A program made the translations under genes and the position numbers. From contig JBAXOA010000002.1 of the NCBI GenBank assembly GCA_037133495.1, forward strand, positions 1-64,000: 64,000 nt of DNA, written 5' to 3'. Shown here one piece after another: positions 8,752 through 18,666 of the stretch (its first letter is position 1; every line of letters begins with the position of its first letter). Under the pieces are notes generated by a model. That model saw only the letters and a program-made list of their open reading frames with translations. It was not told the origin of the DNA and did not search any database. Source of the DNA: JAAFHB01 sp037133495 (lineage in GTDB: Bacteria; Bacteroidota; Bacteroidia; Bacteroidales; Prolixibacteraceae).

Positions 8752-9798
8752 ATGAAGATTAGTATTGAAAAAATAGAAGCGTTATTGCCCGGATATTTAT
8801 CAGGCGAATTGTCTGATAAAGACCGTGTAATGATTGATGAATGGAGAAATGTAGACTCCGAAAATGAAGTGATCTACCTCGAAAGTCTGAAAGCATGGGA
8901 AGCCATGATCTTGCTAAATGAGATGGAGCAGTTCAACTCATTTGAAGCCTTAAGAAAAGTTAATACAAAAATATCCCAACCACAGTCTGCCAAATGGTGG
9001 ATCAACCTTCAGCGGGTAGCCGCCATATTAATGCTCCCTCTACTCATATATTCCGGTTACCTGACGATCCAAAATCAGACAATTAACAATTCACAGGAGC
9101 AGGTGATGATGCAAACGATCTCCTCACGACAAGGAATGGTCACACAATTTGCGCTTGCAGATGGAACAAAGGTTTGGCTGAACTCCGCTTCTAAACTGGA
9201 ATTCCCCACCCGGTTTACAGGCAGCAAGCGGGAAGTGATACTGAAAGGGGAAGCATTTTTTGAGGTCACCCGAAATGAGAAACAACCTTTTAGGGTAAAT
9301 GCGAACGAGTTGAAGGTGGAGGTTCTGGGGACTTCTTTTAATGTGGTGAGTTTCGAGGATGATACCCAATCGGAGGTTGTTTTGGTCACAGGAAAAGTAG
9401 CACTCTCTTCCGAAAATGGGAAAATTGTAAAAGAATACAGCACAATGATTCCGGGACAAAGGGCGATCTATCAGAAAGAAGCGCAAAAAGTCATTACAGA
9501 ACAGGTTGAAGTAGAGAAATATATCGCATGGCGCGATGGCAACCTGATATTCCGGGACGATTCTATGGAAGATGTAGTAAAAAGGCTGAGTCGCTGGTTT
9601 AATGTTGAGATTACGATTAATGATCCTGAAATAAACAATTACATCTATAAAGCAACATTCCGGAACGAAAACCTGGTGCAGGTTTTGAATCTATTAAAAC
9701 TTTCTGCCCCCATTGACTACCGAATTACTGATCGGAAAGCACTTGCAAATGGAGATTTCACAAAACAAAAAGTATTTCTAATGAAGAAAAAAAGTTAA
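8752..9798 (+). CDS. FecR-family anti-sigma factor
   Basis: 348 residues. The N-terminal cytoplasmic part (1-80) binds the sigma factor. One membrane segment lies near residues 86-104 (VAAILMLPLLIYSGYLTI). The periplasmic FecR domain follows, with LADGTKVWLNSASKLEFP near residue 137 and KGEAFFEVTRNEKQPF near residue 165. A C-terminal DUF4974 domain starts near residue 265 (FRDDSMEDVVKRLSRWFNV). Family knowledge: it holds the ECF factor at the membrane until the STN domain of the liganded SusC contacts its periplasmic part. All domains are present and the length is normal. Confidence 0.93.
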   Translation: MKISIEKIEALLPGYLSGELSDKDRVMIDEWRNVDSENEVIYLESLKAWEAMILLNEMEQFNSFEALRKVNTKISQPQSAKWWINLQRVAAILMLPLLIYSGYLTIQNQTINNSQEQVMMQTISSRQGMVTQFALADGTKVWLNSASKLEFPTRFTGSKREVILKGEAFFEVTRNEKQPFRVNANELKVEVLGTSFNVVSFEDDTQSEVVLVTGKVALSSENGKIVKEYSTMIPGQRAIYQKEAQKVITEQVEVEKYIAWRDGNLIFRDDSMEDVVKRLSRWFNVEITINDPEINNYIYKATFRNENLVQVLNLLKLSAPIDYRITDRKALANGDFTKQKVFLMKKKS

Positions 9799-9805
9799 AA
9801 AAATA

Positions 9806-9872
9806 TCGGGGAAGATGTTGGCTACATCCGCCCCGACACGTACTGGCAATCTTTTTTCGACGAAAGATTGCC
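9806..9872 (+). promoter_or_regulatory. Two stem-loops in the fecR-susC leader
   Basis: Stem-loop 1: TCGGGG (9806-9811) pairs with CCCCGA (9831-9836), with an inner stem GATGT/ACATC. Stem-loop 2: GGCAATCTTT (9845-9854) pairs with AAAGATTGCC (9863-9872) around an 8-base loop. Neither is followed by a strong T-run, so an RNA-level control or stability element in front of susC fits better than a simple terminator. Confidence 0.5.
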
Positions 9873-9908
9873 TGGATAAATAGTAATAACTAAAATCATT
9901 TCAAAAGT

Positions 9909-12900
9909 ATGAAAAAAATTTTCCGTTTAATGCGGGGATGTGAAAAAAATGTTCATCTCCGAAAAATTTGGATGACTATGAAGCTATCGACGTTTCTCTT
10001 CTTCCTTGCCATCACCCAGATTGTGGCATCCGAAGCGTACTCCCAAACAACTAAAATGACACTGCAACTGTCCGGTGCAACTGTCAAAGAGGTGCTAAAC
10101 AAGATTGAAGAAAAAAGTGAGTTCTTCTTTCTTTACAACAGCAAACTCGTGGATGTCAGCCGTAAAGTGAGCGTTGATGTAAAAGATGAAAGAATTGACG
10201 AAATTCTCAACGGCATATTCCAGGAAACCGGCATAGTTTACACGGTGGTTGACCGCCAGATCGTGCTGACCAACAAAGCCGATCAGGCTGGTTTTATACA
10301 GCAAAATGGACAGCAACAAGGCAAAAAGATAACCGGTAAGGTAACCGACTCATCTGGAGGATCACTCCCAGGTGTTTCTGTTGTTGTAAAAGGGACGACC
10401 ACCGGGGTTATCACTGATAATGGAGGTAATTATGCGCTCTCCAATATTCCTGATAATGCGACTTTGCAATTCTCTTTTGTGGGGATGAAAACTCAGGAAA
10501 TTGCTGTTGGAAGTAAAACATCATTGAATGTTACTCTTGAAGAAGAAACAATTGGGCTGGATGACGTAGTAGTGATTGGTTACGGCACCCAAAAATTAAC
10601 TAAAGTCTCTGGAGCAATTTCGACGATTAAAGCTATTGATATTGAGAGACGAAATCCTGTTAGAGTTGAAGATGCTATGCAGGGCATTGCTTCAGGTGTT
10701 ACCATAATTGGAAACGGTTCACCTGGAAGTAAACCACTGGCATTAATAAGAGGGATTCCTTCTTTTACCGGGACTGACCCAGTTGTAATTGTTGATGGCA
10801 TTCCACAAACAATGACTGATTTGAATGCTATCAATCCTGCAGATATTGAATCTGTCAGTGTTTTAAAAGATGCAGCGACAACTGCCATTTACGGCGTAAA
10901 AGGTGGAAATGGTGTTATTGTAATTACCACCAAGAGTGGGGGGAAGAATCAAAAAACTCAATTTGACTTCAATACTTATATTGGGCAACAAGGGGTCGTG
11001 AAACAAATTGATATGCTAAATGCAACTGAATATGCAACTATGAATAATGAAGGCAGTTTAGTTTCTGGTGGGCAAAAGATCTTCAGCGATCCTGCAGCAT
11101 TAGGAGAAGGTACAAATTGGCAAGATCAGATTTTTCACAAAGCATCGGTCTCTTCTTATAACTTAACAGCTAAAGGTGGTAGTGAGAAAATAAGCTATTT
11201 CCTTTCGGGTGGTTATTTAGGACAGGGTGGTATTGTTGCGGGTAGTGATAAATCAAAATTCGAACGATACAATGCAACAGCCAATGTAATTTTTGAATTA
11301 ACTCCCAAATTAAAGTTAATCTTAAATACCAGTTATGTGCATACGCAAAGGAAGACTGTTCCTGAAGGCAGTTTCGGTGCCGTTATAGGTAATGCATTAA
11401 ATTTCGACCCTACAGTACCTGTTAAAAATAATGTACCCAATACAATTGGAAAATATGGATTTAGCAACCTGATAACGAAACAAAATGTAAATCCATTGGC
11501 ACAAATAGACGCTGCACAAAACATATATAATGATGACAAATTATATGGAAAAGCAGAGTTGCAATATGAAGTACTGAAAAATCTTAAAATAACTTCTCGT
11601 TTAGGTTATGTGAAATGGGAATCACTTGGTAAAACATTTACTCCGCTTGTTTTCTATGGCCCGTCACATGAATTTAGTACTCTGAATGCCGACGGTACTG
11701 TAAAAGGTACAAACCACAATAGGGTACAGGAAGATGTGCTTGGCTCTTTTAACTATACTTTTGAAACATTTGCCAACTACAGCTATATTTTTAAAGAAAA
11801 GCACACATTTAATGCAGTGGCTGGTATTTCTGCAGCACAGGTAACAGGTCGTCGTTATGTTATGAATAGAGAGGATATTCGCGATAATAGCTGGGACTGG
11901 GCTGATATGGTGGCTGCAACCGGAGTAAATTCAACATCAAATACGAATGCTGTTCAGGCTAATAAGTATAAGACTTTAACCCGGAGAAATGCATCCTATT
12001 TTGGAAGACTTGAATATGACTATGATGCAAAATATTTAGCTTCATTTTCTGCCCGTCGTGACGGTTCAATGGCTTTTGGTAAAAATAATAAATTTGCCAA
12101 TTTTTATGCAGGATCATTGGGCTGGGTGGTAACTAAAGAAACTTTTTTTAATTTGGATGCGATTAATTACTTGAAAATCAGGGGAAGTTATGGTACTTCA
12201 GGAAATGAGAAGGTAGATCCGGTTTTAGCTACTGTAAGTATTGGTGGCCCTAATTATGAAGGTGGTGGTACTCCTAATAATAACGGGTATCAGTTTGATG
12301 GAGGTTTAGTTTCAGGTGCAACCATAAGCTCATTTGCCAATCCTTTCTTAAGATGGGAAAAACAATCTCAACTTGATATTGGGTTTGACATTACCCTATT
12401 GAAAAATTTCTCCTTGACAGCTGATTATTTTGATAAGAAAGTTGATGGATTGTTATTTGTCAGCCCCATTCCATACTATGCTGGTACTCTGCCATCTATT
12501 TCGTCTAATGTTGGCTCAACAAAAAGTAGTGGCGTTGATTTATCAGTATCATATCGCAATTCAGGCGCTAAAAAACTCAAATTCAATACATCAGTTACAG
12601 TTTCATCCGCAAAAAATTTAGTTACTGCGACCAATATCAGTGGATCAGCTGTACTTGGAGGTGGTGGATTAGTTACTCCAAATTATTACCAGGTAACAAG
12701 ATTTCAGAAAGGTTTTGCTCCAGGATATTTTTATGGCTGGAAAACGGATGGATTGTTTCAAAACGCAGCTCAAATCGCGGCAAGCCCTACTCAAAATGCA
12801 GTTCCCGGAGATATTAAGTTTGTTGATGTTAGCGGCCCTAAAGGTATACCTGACGGGAAAATTGATGCATACGATAGAACACAAATTGGAAATCCTTATC

Positions 12901-13394
12901 CAAAATTTACTCTGGGTTGGAACATGGGATTTGAATACAAAAACTTTGATTTGAGTGTATTTACTTATGCTTCTGTAGGGAATGATATTTATATGGGGGG
13001 TTATTCCAGGGGTTTTGTGTCCTGTAATATGCCTATATCAGTTTTAAACAGATGGACAGGCGAAGGTTCTACCAATGATGCCAGAAATCCCCGTTATACA
13101 TTTAAGGATAATAATGAAAACACAAGGCCTTCTGATAGGTTTATTGCAGACGGTACATTTGTTAAAATCAAAAATCTGGAAGTTGGATATACCTTGCCTT
13201 CTTCATTGTTAAAGAAAAGGGGATTAAGCCAATTGAGGGTCTATACGCAGGTAAAAAACCTTCATACATTCACAAAATATCCTGGATTTGATCCTGAAAT
13301 ATCGGACGGTAGTAACATATTAAATACGGGAGTGGATTTAGGTTTATACCCGCAGTCAAGAACTTATTCAGTAGGATTGAGTGTTAAATTTTAA
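9909..13394 (+). CDS. SusC/RagA TonB-dependent outer-membrane protein with STN domain
   Basis: 1161 residues. The signal peptide ends near residue 46 (ASEAYSQ). An STN signalling domain covers about residues 50-120 (TVKEVLNKIEEKSEFFFLYN). A carboxypeptidase-regulatory-like beta-sandwich follows near 138-215 (ITGKVTDSSGGSLPGVSVVV). A TonB-box-like DDVVVIGYGT lies near 218, then the plug with VDGIPQTMTD and the 22-strand barrel ending in FTKYPGFDPEIS and a terminal aromatic strand. It imports glycan fragments in complex with the SusD lipoprotein. The STN domain marks it as a transducer that can also signal to the neighbouring FecR and sigma factor. It is 18 bases ahead of susD and is the core of PUL 1. 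Confidence 0.96.
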   Translation: MKKIFRLMRGCEKNVHLRKIWMTMKLSTFLFFLAITQIVASEAYSQTTKMTLQLSGATVKEVLNKIEEKSEFFFLYNSKLVDVSRKVSVDVKDERIDEILNGIFQETGIVYTVVDRQIVLTNKADQAGFIQQNGQQQGKKITGKVTDSSGGSLPGVSVVVKGTTTGVITDNGGNYALSNIPDNATLQFSFVGMKTQEIAVGSKTSLNVTLEEETIGLDDVVVIGYGTQKLTKVSGAISTIKAIDIERRNPVRVEDAMQGIASGVTIIGNGSPGSKPLALIRGIPSFTGTDPVVIVDGIPQTMTDLNAINPADIESVSVLKDAATTAIYGVKGGNGVIVITTKSGGKNQKTQFDFNTYIGQQGVVKQIDMLNATEYATMNNEGSLVSGGQKIFSDPAALGEGTNWQDQIFHKASVSSYNLTAKGGSEKISYFLSGGYLGQGGIVAGSDKSKFERYNATANVIFELTPKLKLILNTSYVHTQRKTVPEGSFGAVIGNALNFDPTVPVKNNVPNTIGKYGFSNLITKQNVNPLAQIDAAQNIYNDDKLYGKAELQYEVLKNLKITSRLGYVKWESLGKTFTPLVFYGPSHEFSTLNADGTVKGTNHNRVQEDVLGSFNYTFETFANYSYIFKEKHTFNAVAGISAAQVTGRRYVMNREDIRDNSWDWADMVAATGVNSTSNTNAVQANKYKTLTRRNASYFGRLEYDYDAKYLASFSARRDGSMAFGKNNKFANFYAGSLGWVVTKETFFNLDAINYLKIRGSYGTSGNEKVDPVLATVSIGGPNYEGGGTPNNNGYQFDGGLVSGATISSFANPFLRWEKQSQLDIGFDITLLKNFSLTADYFDKKVDGLLFVSPIPYYAGTLPSISSNVGSTKSSGVDLSVSYRNSGAKKLKFNTSVTVSSAKNLVTATNISGSAVLGGGGLVTPNYYQVTRFQKGFAPGYFYGWKTDGLFQNAAQIAASPTQNAVPGDIKFVDVSGPKGIPDGKIDAYDRTQIGNPYPKFTLGWNMGFEYKNFDLSVFTYASVGNDIYMGGYSRGFVSCNMPISVLNRWTGEGSTNDARNPRYTFKDNNENTRPSDRFIADGTFVKIKNLEVGYTLPSSLLKKRGLSQLRVYTQVKNLHTFTKYPGFDPEISDGSNILNTGVDLGLYPQSRTYSVGLSVKF

Positions 13395-13412
13395 ACTATT
13401 AAAAAATTTAGT

Positions 13413-14906
13413 ATGAAAAATATTAAAACAATAACAGGGCTGGTGTTATTTATAACGCTGTTTACCAGCTGCGATAAATATCTGGATTTTGATCCGCATT
13501 CGGAATATAAGGTAACGGAATTGGATTTTCTAAAAACAGAAGCCGACTACAGACAAATGGCAGTGAGTTGTTATAGCCCAATGCAATGGATTACTCATCA
13601 GCCGCTTATTTATGGGGATCTTGCTACTACCAATTCAGTATCCGGGGGCAATAGTGCTACAGATCAGCTCATAATTCAAAATATAGATGATTATACTTTA
13701 ACTTCTGCAACACAAAATGCAGAGGCTGTAAATTTATGGCGATTTACCTATGAAGGAATTAACAGAGTGAATTATATGGTGCAACGCAAAGATCAGAATC
13801 CTACAGGCCTGAAAATTGACTTTGCCGGGAAAGATGCTTTGTATGGTGAACTTTACTTCATAAGGGCTTACGAATATTTTATGCTAGTCAGAAATTTTGG
13901 AGATGCTATGGTTTTTACAGATAAACGAGTAGAAATTAGTGATTTTGGAAAAATGAAAAGAGTCCCCAAAGCAGAAGTATATAAGCAAATAGAAGTTGAT
14001 TTAAATGCGGCTATTGCTGTATTGCCAACCACTGCGGCCCAGAAAGGCAGGATTACCAAATATGCTGCTCAGGCTTTGTTGGGAAAAGTTTTACTTTATG
14101 AAAATAAGTTACCAGAGGCTGCAACCATGCTTGAGAATGTGATTAATGGTCCGTTTAGTTTGGTTTCTGATTTTGGAAGCCAGTTCCTGTTAGCAGGCGA
14201 AAATGGCCCTGAATCTGTTTTTGAAGTTCAGTATTCCAATAATTCCCCTTATTGGAATTGGGCAGGTCGAAATTCTGGTCAAGGGAATTATGCAGTATGG
14301 GAAATGGGAGTAGTTGGACTTAGAGGTGCTGCCGGCATGCCTTATGCAGACGGAGGAGGATATAATTTACCAACCAGAGAGTTATATAATGCTTATACTC
14401 CGGGTGATCAAAGAAGAGATGCGACCTGTTTTGATATAGAGGCATATAAACTGGCAAATCCTGCTTTGAATGTAACCTATACTACTGTGCCATATAAACA
14501 TACCGGGTTGTTTAGTAAAAAATACCTCCCAATGTTAGGCGAGACGAGCGGACAACCTCAACTATGCTATGGAAACAATATTCGAACCATCCGATTTGCT
14601 GATGTTTTATTAATGGCTGCAGAAGCAAATGTTGCTGCAAATGCAGGAAAAGCCCAGGGTTATTTGGATAAGGTTAGGGACAGGGCTTTTGGTGATGCTT
14701 TACATCGCATACCAGTTACAAAACAGGCTATTTTGGATGAACGCCGATTGGAATTGGCTATGGAAGGAGAATATTTTTACGATTTAGTAAGAACTGGACA
14801 GGCAGTTGCAAAAATTCCAGGTTTTAAGGCCGGTAAAAATGAAGTATTTCCTATTCCATGGGAAGATGTTGATAATTTCGGAGTAACTCAAAATCCGGGT
14901 TATTAA
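13413..14906 (+). CDS. SusD/RagB family surface glycan-binding lipoprotein
   Basis: 497 residues with a lipoprotein signal (LFTSC, Cys near residue 20). It carries the family start CDKYLDFDP, the TPR-like LYGELYFIRAYEYFMLVRNFGD near residue 150 and the C-terminal ILDERRLELAMEGEYFYDLVR. It forms the lid over the SusC barrel and selects the glycan. It lies immediately after susC and is followed within 35 bases by a strong hairpin terminator. Confidence 0.96.
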   Translation: MKNIKTITGLVLFITLFTSCDKYLDFDPHSEYKVTELDFLKTEADYRQMAVSCYSPMQWITHQPLIYGDLATTNSVSGGNSATDQLIIQNIDDYTLTSATQNAEAVNLWRFTYEGINRVNYMVQRKDQNPTGLKIDFAGKDALYGELYFIRAYEYFMLVRNFGDAMVFTDKRVEISDFGKMKRVPKAEVYKQIEVDLNAAIAVLPTTAAQKGRITKYAAQALLGKVLLYENKLPEAATMLENVINGPFSLVSDFGSQFLLAGENGPESVFEVQYSNNSPYWNWAGRNSGQGNYAVWEMGVVGLRGAAGMPYADGGGYNLPTRELYNAYTPGDQRRDATCFDIEAYKLANPALNVTYTTVPYKHTGLFSKKYLPMLGETSGQPQLCYGNNIRTIRFADVLLMAAEANVAANAGKAQGYLDKVRDRAFGDALHRIPVTKQAILDERRLELAMEGEYFYDLVRTGQAVAKIPGFKAGKNEVFPIPWEDVDNFGVTQNPGY

Positions 14907-14938
14907 TTAACACAAATAAAGTTTTATAAAGCTAAGTT

Positions 14939-14975
14939 AAAGTGGAGGAGGCATTGCATGACTCCTCCACTTTTT
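14939..14975 (+). terminator. Intrinsic terminator between susD and the GH106 gene
   Basis: AAAGTGGAGGAG (14939-14950) pairs perfectly over 12 bp with CTCCTCCACTTT (14962-14973) around an 11-base loop, followed by a run of Ts. It lies after susD and only 18 bases before the GH106 start at 14994. It therefore probably acts as a partial terminator or a 3'-end stabiliser for the susCD message. Confidence 0.85.
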
Positions 14976-14993
14976 ACTTTAAAAGTAAAATGT

Positions 14994-17900
14994 ATGAAAC
15001 CATTTAAAAGCGGTATTCTGTTCCTGAGTTTTTTCTTTTCTATATCAATGAGCTTTGCCCAGAATACCTTAAATAGTTCCGAATTTCTATCGCCTCCAAA
15101 CTCGACTAAAGTGAATACCTGGTGGCACTGGATTAGTGGGAACATCACCAAAGACGGAATTACCAAGGACTTGGAGTCGATGAAACAACAGGGCGTTTCT
15201 CAGGCAACAATACTGAATATTGGAGATCAGACAACCTGGTTTCAACCCAAAACGTATGTGCCTGTGAAAATCAAGTTTAATTCCCCGGAATGGTACGATA
15301 TGTTTCAATGGGCTTTAAAGGAAGCCAACCGACTGGACCTGAAAATTGGTGTTCACAATTGTGATGGCTGGAGTACAAGCGGTGGTCCCTGGATTACGCC
15401 GGAATTGTCGATGAAACAGTATGTATGGTCAAAATCAATTGTTGAGGGCGGCAAAGTTATAAACACTCAACTGCCCCAACCCGTAGCAAAAAATGATTTT
15501 TACCGCGATGTGGCAGTTGTGGCTTACCCAATTGAAGAAAAACAAAATTCATTTCAGAAAGCCAAGGTAAATATTGAAATCAACAAGATATCTGCCGGAA
15601 CAATACTTACTGATGGTGATCCGAAAAGCAAAATCGCAATTAGAAAAGGCGATCTGATTGATTTTACGTTTGAATCTGATATCGCTGCCAATAAAGTAGT
15701 TCTGGTTACATCTATTGTATTTACTTGGGAAAATCTGGAGAAGATAACCAGTCAGTTTGTCCTGTCATCCTCCATTGACGGTAAGGTATATACTAAAATA
15801 TCCGATTTGGTATTTCCTGGCGTAAATAAAATTAATACACTTACTTTCCCCGATACTAGGGCAAAATACTATCAGCTCGAATGCAAAAAAGGAAATTATG
15901 ATGTGGCTGAGCTTGAAATCCTCGGGGCCAATGAAATCCCTGCTTATTCACCGCAGGTTCCATTTTTGCTCGAAAAAACAGGCTCCCTTACTCCTGCAAA
16001 TGAAAGTGCTTTTGATATCCCTGTAAAAAACAATGAAAAAGGAATAGCTGAAAATTCGGTCATCGACCTTTCAGGGTATATGTCGCCTGATGGAATTCTG
16101 AATTGGAAAGCACCCAAAGGTCGCTGGCAAATCATCCGGTTTGGTTATACCACCACCGGAGTTACCAATTCACCCGCAACTTCCGAAGGGATTGGTTTGG
16201 AAGTAGACAAAATGGATACTACCGCACTAAATACTCATTTCAACAGCTTTGCCGGCAAATTGCTACAATCGGCAGGCCAGTACAAAGGCAACACATTCAA
16301 ATTTTTACTGATCGACAGTTGGGAATGTGAGTTTCAGAACTGGACTAAAAAATTTCCTGAAGAGTTTAAAAATCGCAGGGGTTACAACATCATCCGGTGG
16401 ATTCCCGTTTTATGTGGCGAATTTGTTGGGAATCCGCAGCTTTCAGATGCTTTTCTGCACGACTTCCGAATAACGATTTCCGACCTGATTAGTCTAAACT
16501 ATTACAAACAGTTTAGTGAGTTATGCCATAGAAACCAATTGGAAATGCATGCCGAAGTTATCTATGGTAACCGTGCGATGTATCCGCCGCTAGATGTTTT
16601 AAAATCGAATAAGTATGTTGATTTACCAATGATTGAATTTTGGGCAAATCCAAATTCAAAAGGAACTCCTGAGTATAAACCTGAAATCAGACCAACAGCT
16701 TACTTCCCGACTTATGCTGCCCTGGCCGTCAAAAAACAGGTTATCGGATCAGAAGCTTATACCGGATATGCAGATTATTCCGATTCGCCGGCCAACTTAA
16801 AACCTTTTGGCGACGCTGCCTATTGTTCGGGAATTAATCAGATGATCCTGCATAGTTATGTACATCAGCCTTTGGACAAAAAACCCGGTGCAACCTTAGG
16901 TGGGTTTGGTGCCAGTTTTAACCGCAATAATCCGTGGTGGGAATTTGCACAAGGCTGGATGACTTATCAGGCGCGAGTTCAATATGTGCTACAAAAGGGT
17001 GAGCCTGTTGTGGATGTACTGTTTTATGTTGGCGATCAATTTCCACAGTTTTACAGTTTTAACAAAAGCATTGCCAATGATTTACCCTTCGGATTTCAGG
17101 CCAATGCCTGTAATTTTGATAACCTGACGGAAGCGAAAGTAATTGATGGCCAACTTTCTTTTGGGGGGCAGCAGACGTTTCCTATTCTTACCTTGCCTGA
17201 TCTTACGATAATGAATTTTGCTACATTAAGGCGGATTGCCGGATTGGTGAAAGAAGGAGTTGTCGTTTTAGGACCAAAGCCTCTGGAAATGTTATCGGTT
17301 TCGGATATTAAAACAAACACCACCGAATTTTATCAGCTGGCCAATTCACTCTGGGGCAATTCAACCGAAAATCAATATGGAAAAGGAAAAGTAATTTCAG
17401 GAAAATCAATTGGTGAAGTATTGAAACAGCTTGATTTAGTTCCTGATTTTACGACTAACAGAACCGATCCGAAAGAGATCATGTTCATCCACAAAAAACT
17501 GGGAGATACTGATGCTTATTTTGTTTTTAATCAACAAGCCCGAAGCCTTAACCGCGAATTGATTTTTCGCGTAACAGGTAAAACTCCCGAAATCTGGAAT
17601 CCTGAGAATGGTTCTGTAACAAAACCTTCAATTTATTCCATTGAGAAGAATCAAACCCGGATACCGGTTAGTTTTAAACCTCACGAATCTAAAATCTTTG
17701 TATTTAAAAATGGCGCCCCCGATCACTTTATCCAAAGTGTATCGTTAGCCGGAAAACAAATCTTTCCGCAGCAACAATTAGCAGATACCACTTTTGCAAT
17801 TCCGCAGGCCTCATTCAGAAAAAGTAAATTTGATTTTACATCCAGTCTGAGCGGAGAATATGCATTCACAACCAATGACAATCGAATGGTCAAAGCGAAT

Positions 17901-18413
17901 TTGGTTCAGACTAAAATAGCAAAAATTGAAAATTTTAAAGCGACGATTGAATTTTTCCCGATATCGGATGAAGTGATTAAGCCAGTTGAAATCACTAAAC
18001 TAAAATCGCTGACCGAATTTGACGATCCGGCCATCCGCTATTTTTCCGGAAAAGCCAAATACACGATCACATTTAAGACTCCAAACGGTTTTATCTCAGA
18101 AAACGATTCGGTTGTTTTAGACCTTGGCAATATAGACGCCACCGCAGAAGTCCGTTTAAACGCGAAATTTCTGGCGTATGCATGGATGCCCAATACAGAG
18201 CTGGTCGTTTCAGGACTGTTGAAAGATGAAAACAAACTGGAAATTACCGTTGCGGGTGTAGCCCGCAATCGGTTCATAGGCGATTGGAATCAGTTTGGAA
18301 AGATACAAAGCATTTGGAGTACATCAAACGCGCTTAAGAAAGATTTACCATTAAAACCTTCAGGATTAATGGGGCCACTGAAAATGGTGAAATACAACAC
18401 AAGCCGGTTATGA
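14994..18413 (+). CDS. GH106-family alpha-L-rhamnosidase
   Basis: 1139 residues from the ATG at 14994. An upstream in-frame ATG at 14958 is rejected because it lies in the loop of the terminator hairpin and would prefix the signal peptide. The signal peptide ends near SFAQ. Family marks: VNTWWHWISGNITKDGI and a long GVHNCDGWSTSGGPWI stretch near residue 120, then LLIDSWECEFQNW and MHAEVIYGNR in the barrel, with accessory beta-sandwich domains at the C-terminus. GH106 enzymes remove alpha-L-rhamnose from complex pectins and other glycans. It is the signature enzyme of PUL 1, and its family length of about 1100 residues is complete. Confidence 0.88.
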   Translation: MKPFKSGILFLSFFFSISMSFAQNTLNSSEFLSPPNSTKVNTWWHWISGNITKDGITKDLESMKQQGVSQATILNIGDQTTWFQPKTYVPVKIKFNSPEWYDMFQWALKEANRLDLKIGVHNCDGWSTSGGPWITPELSMKQYVWSKSIVEGGKVINTQLPQPVAKNDFYRDVAVVAYPIEEKQNSFQKAKVNIEINKISAGTILTDGDPKSKIAIRKGDLIDFTFESDIAANKVVLVTSIVFTWENLEKITSQFVLSSSIDGKVYTKISDLVFPGVNKINTLTFPDTRAKYYQLECKKGNYDVAELEILGANEIPAYSPQVPFLLEKTGSLTPANESAFDIPVKNNEKGIAENSVIDLSGYMSPDGILNWKAPKGRWQIIRFGYTTTGVTNSPATSEGIGLEVDKMDTTALNTHFNSFAGKLLQSAGQYKGNTFKFLLIDSWECEFQNWTKKFPEEFKNRRGYNIIRWIPVLCGEFVGNPQLSDAFLHDFRITISDLISLNYYKQFSELCHRNQLEMHAEVIYGNRAMYPPLDVLKSNKYVDLPMIEFWANPNSKGTPEYKPEIRPTAYFPTYAALAVKKQVIGSEAYTGYADYSDSPANLKPFGDAAYCSGINQMILHSYVHQPLDKKPGATLGGFGASFNRNNPWWEFAQGWMTYQARVQYVLQKGEPVVDVLFYVGDQFPQFYSFNKSIANDLPFGFQANACNFDNLTEAKVIDGQLSFGGQQTFPILTLPDLTIMNFATLRRIAGLVKEGVVVLGPKPLEMLSVSDIKTNTTEFYQLANSLWGNSTENQYGKGKVISGKSIGEVLKQLDLVPDFTTNRTDPKEIMFIHKKLGDTDAYFVFNQQARSLNRELIFRVTGKTPEIWNPENGSVTKPSIYSIEKNQTRIPVSFKPHESKIFVFKNGAPDHFIQSVSLAGKQIFPQQQLADTTFAIPQASFRKSKFDFTSSLSGEYAFTTNDNRMVKANLVQTKIAKIENFKATIEFFPISDEVIKPVEITKLKSLTEFDDPAIRYFSGKAKYTITFKTPNGFISENDSVVLDLGNIDATAEVRLNAKFLAYAWMPNTELVVSGLLKDENKLEITVAGVARNRFIGDWNQFGKIQSIWSTSNALKKDLPLKPSGLMGPLKMVKYNTSRL

Positions 18414-18450
18414 CAAATCAATGAAAAGTAGTACCAAAGAATAGATTAAA

Positions 18451-18645
18451 ATGAGAAAATTATTTTCAAAAGTGACGTTTTTGGTCAGGATAACGCCAAG
18501 GCTATTTTTTAGTTAAAAGAGAGAAATAAAGTGGAATGGGATTATCACATTTGAAAATCTCAGGATCAAAGGCAAGATCATTACGAATGCCGAAGAAATG
18601 AATTTAACTAATAGTCAATACGTTAGAAATATGTATTTTAAATAA
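18451..18645 (+). pseudogene. Decayed secreted-protein gene, 5' and 3' ends only
   Basis: One frame runs from an ATG at 18451 (MRKLFSKVTFLV) through a TAA at 18514 to a TAA at 18643. The part after the internal stop reads WNGIITFENLRIKGKIIT, then NAEEMNLTNSQYVRNMYF. This resembles the C-terminal tail of secreted beta-helix proteins of PULs, with the pattern F-x-N-hydrophobic-x-I-x-G-K-x-I and an NAEE turn. The simplest reading is an internal deletion that joined the signal-peptide end to the tail. The parent family is inferred. Confidence 0.5.
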
Positions 18646-18666
18646 CAATCAATAAAATTAACCACC

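Noticed and set aside
9075..9486. Two frames of about 120 codons on the minus strand
   Set aside because: They are shadows of the FecR gene.
14958..14993. An in-frame ATG 12 codons ahead of the GH106 start
   Set aside because: It lies in the loop of the terminator hairpin and would place non-signal residues ahead of a good signal peptide.
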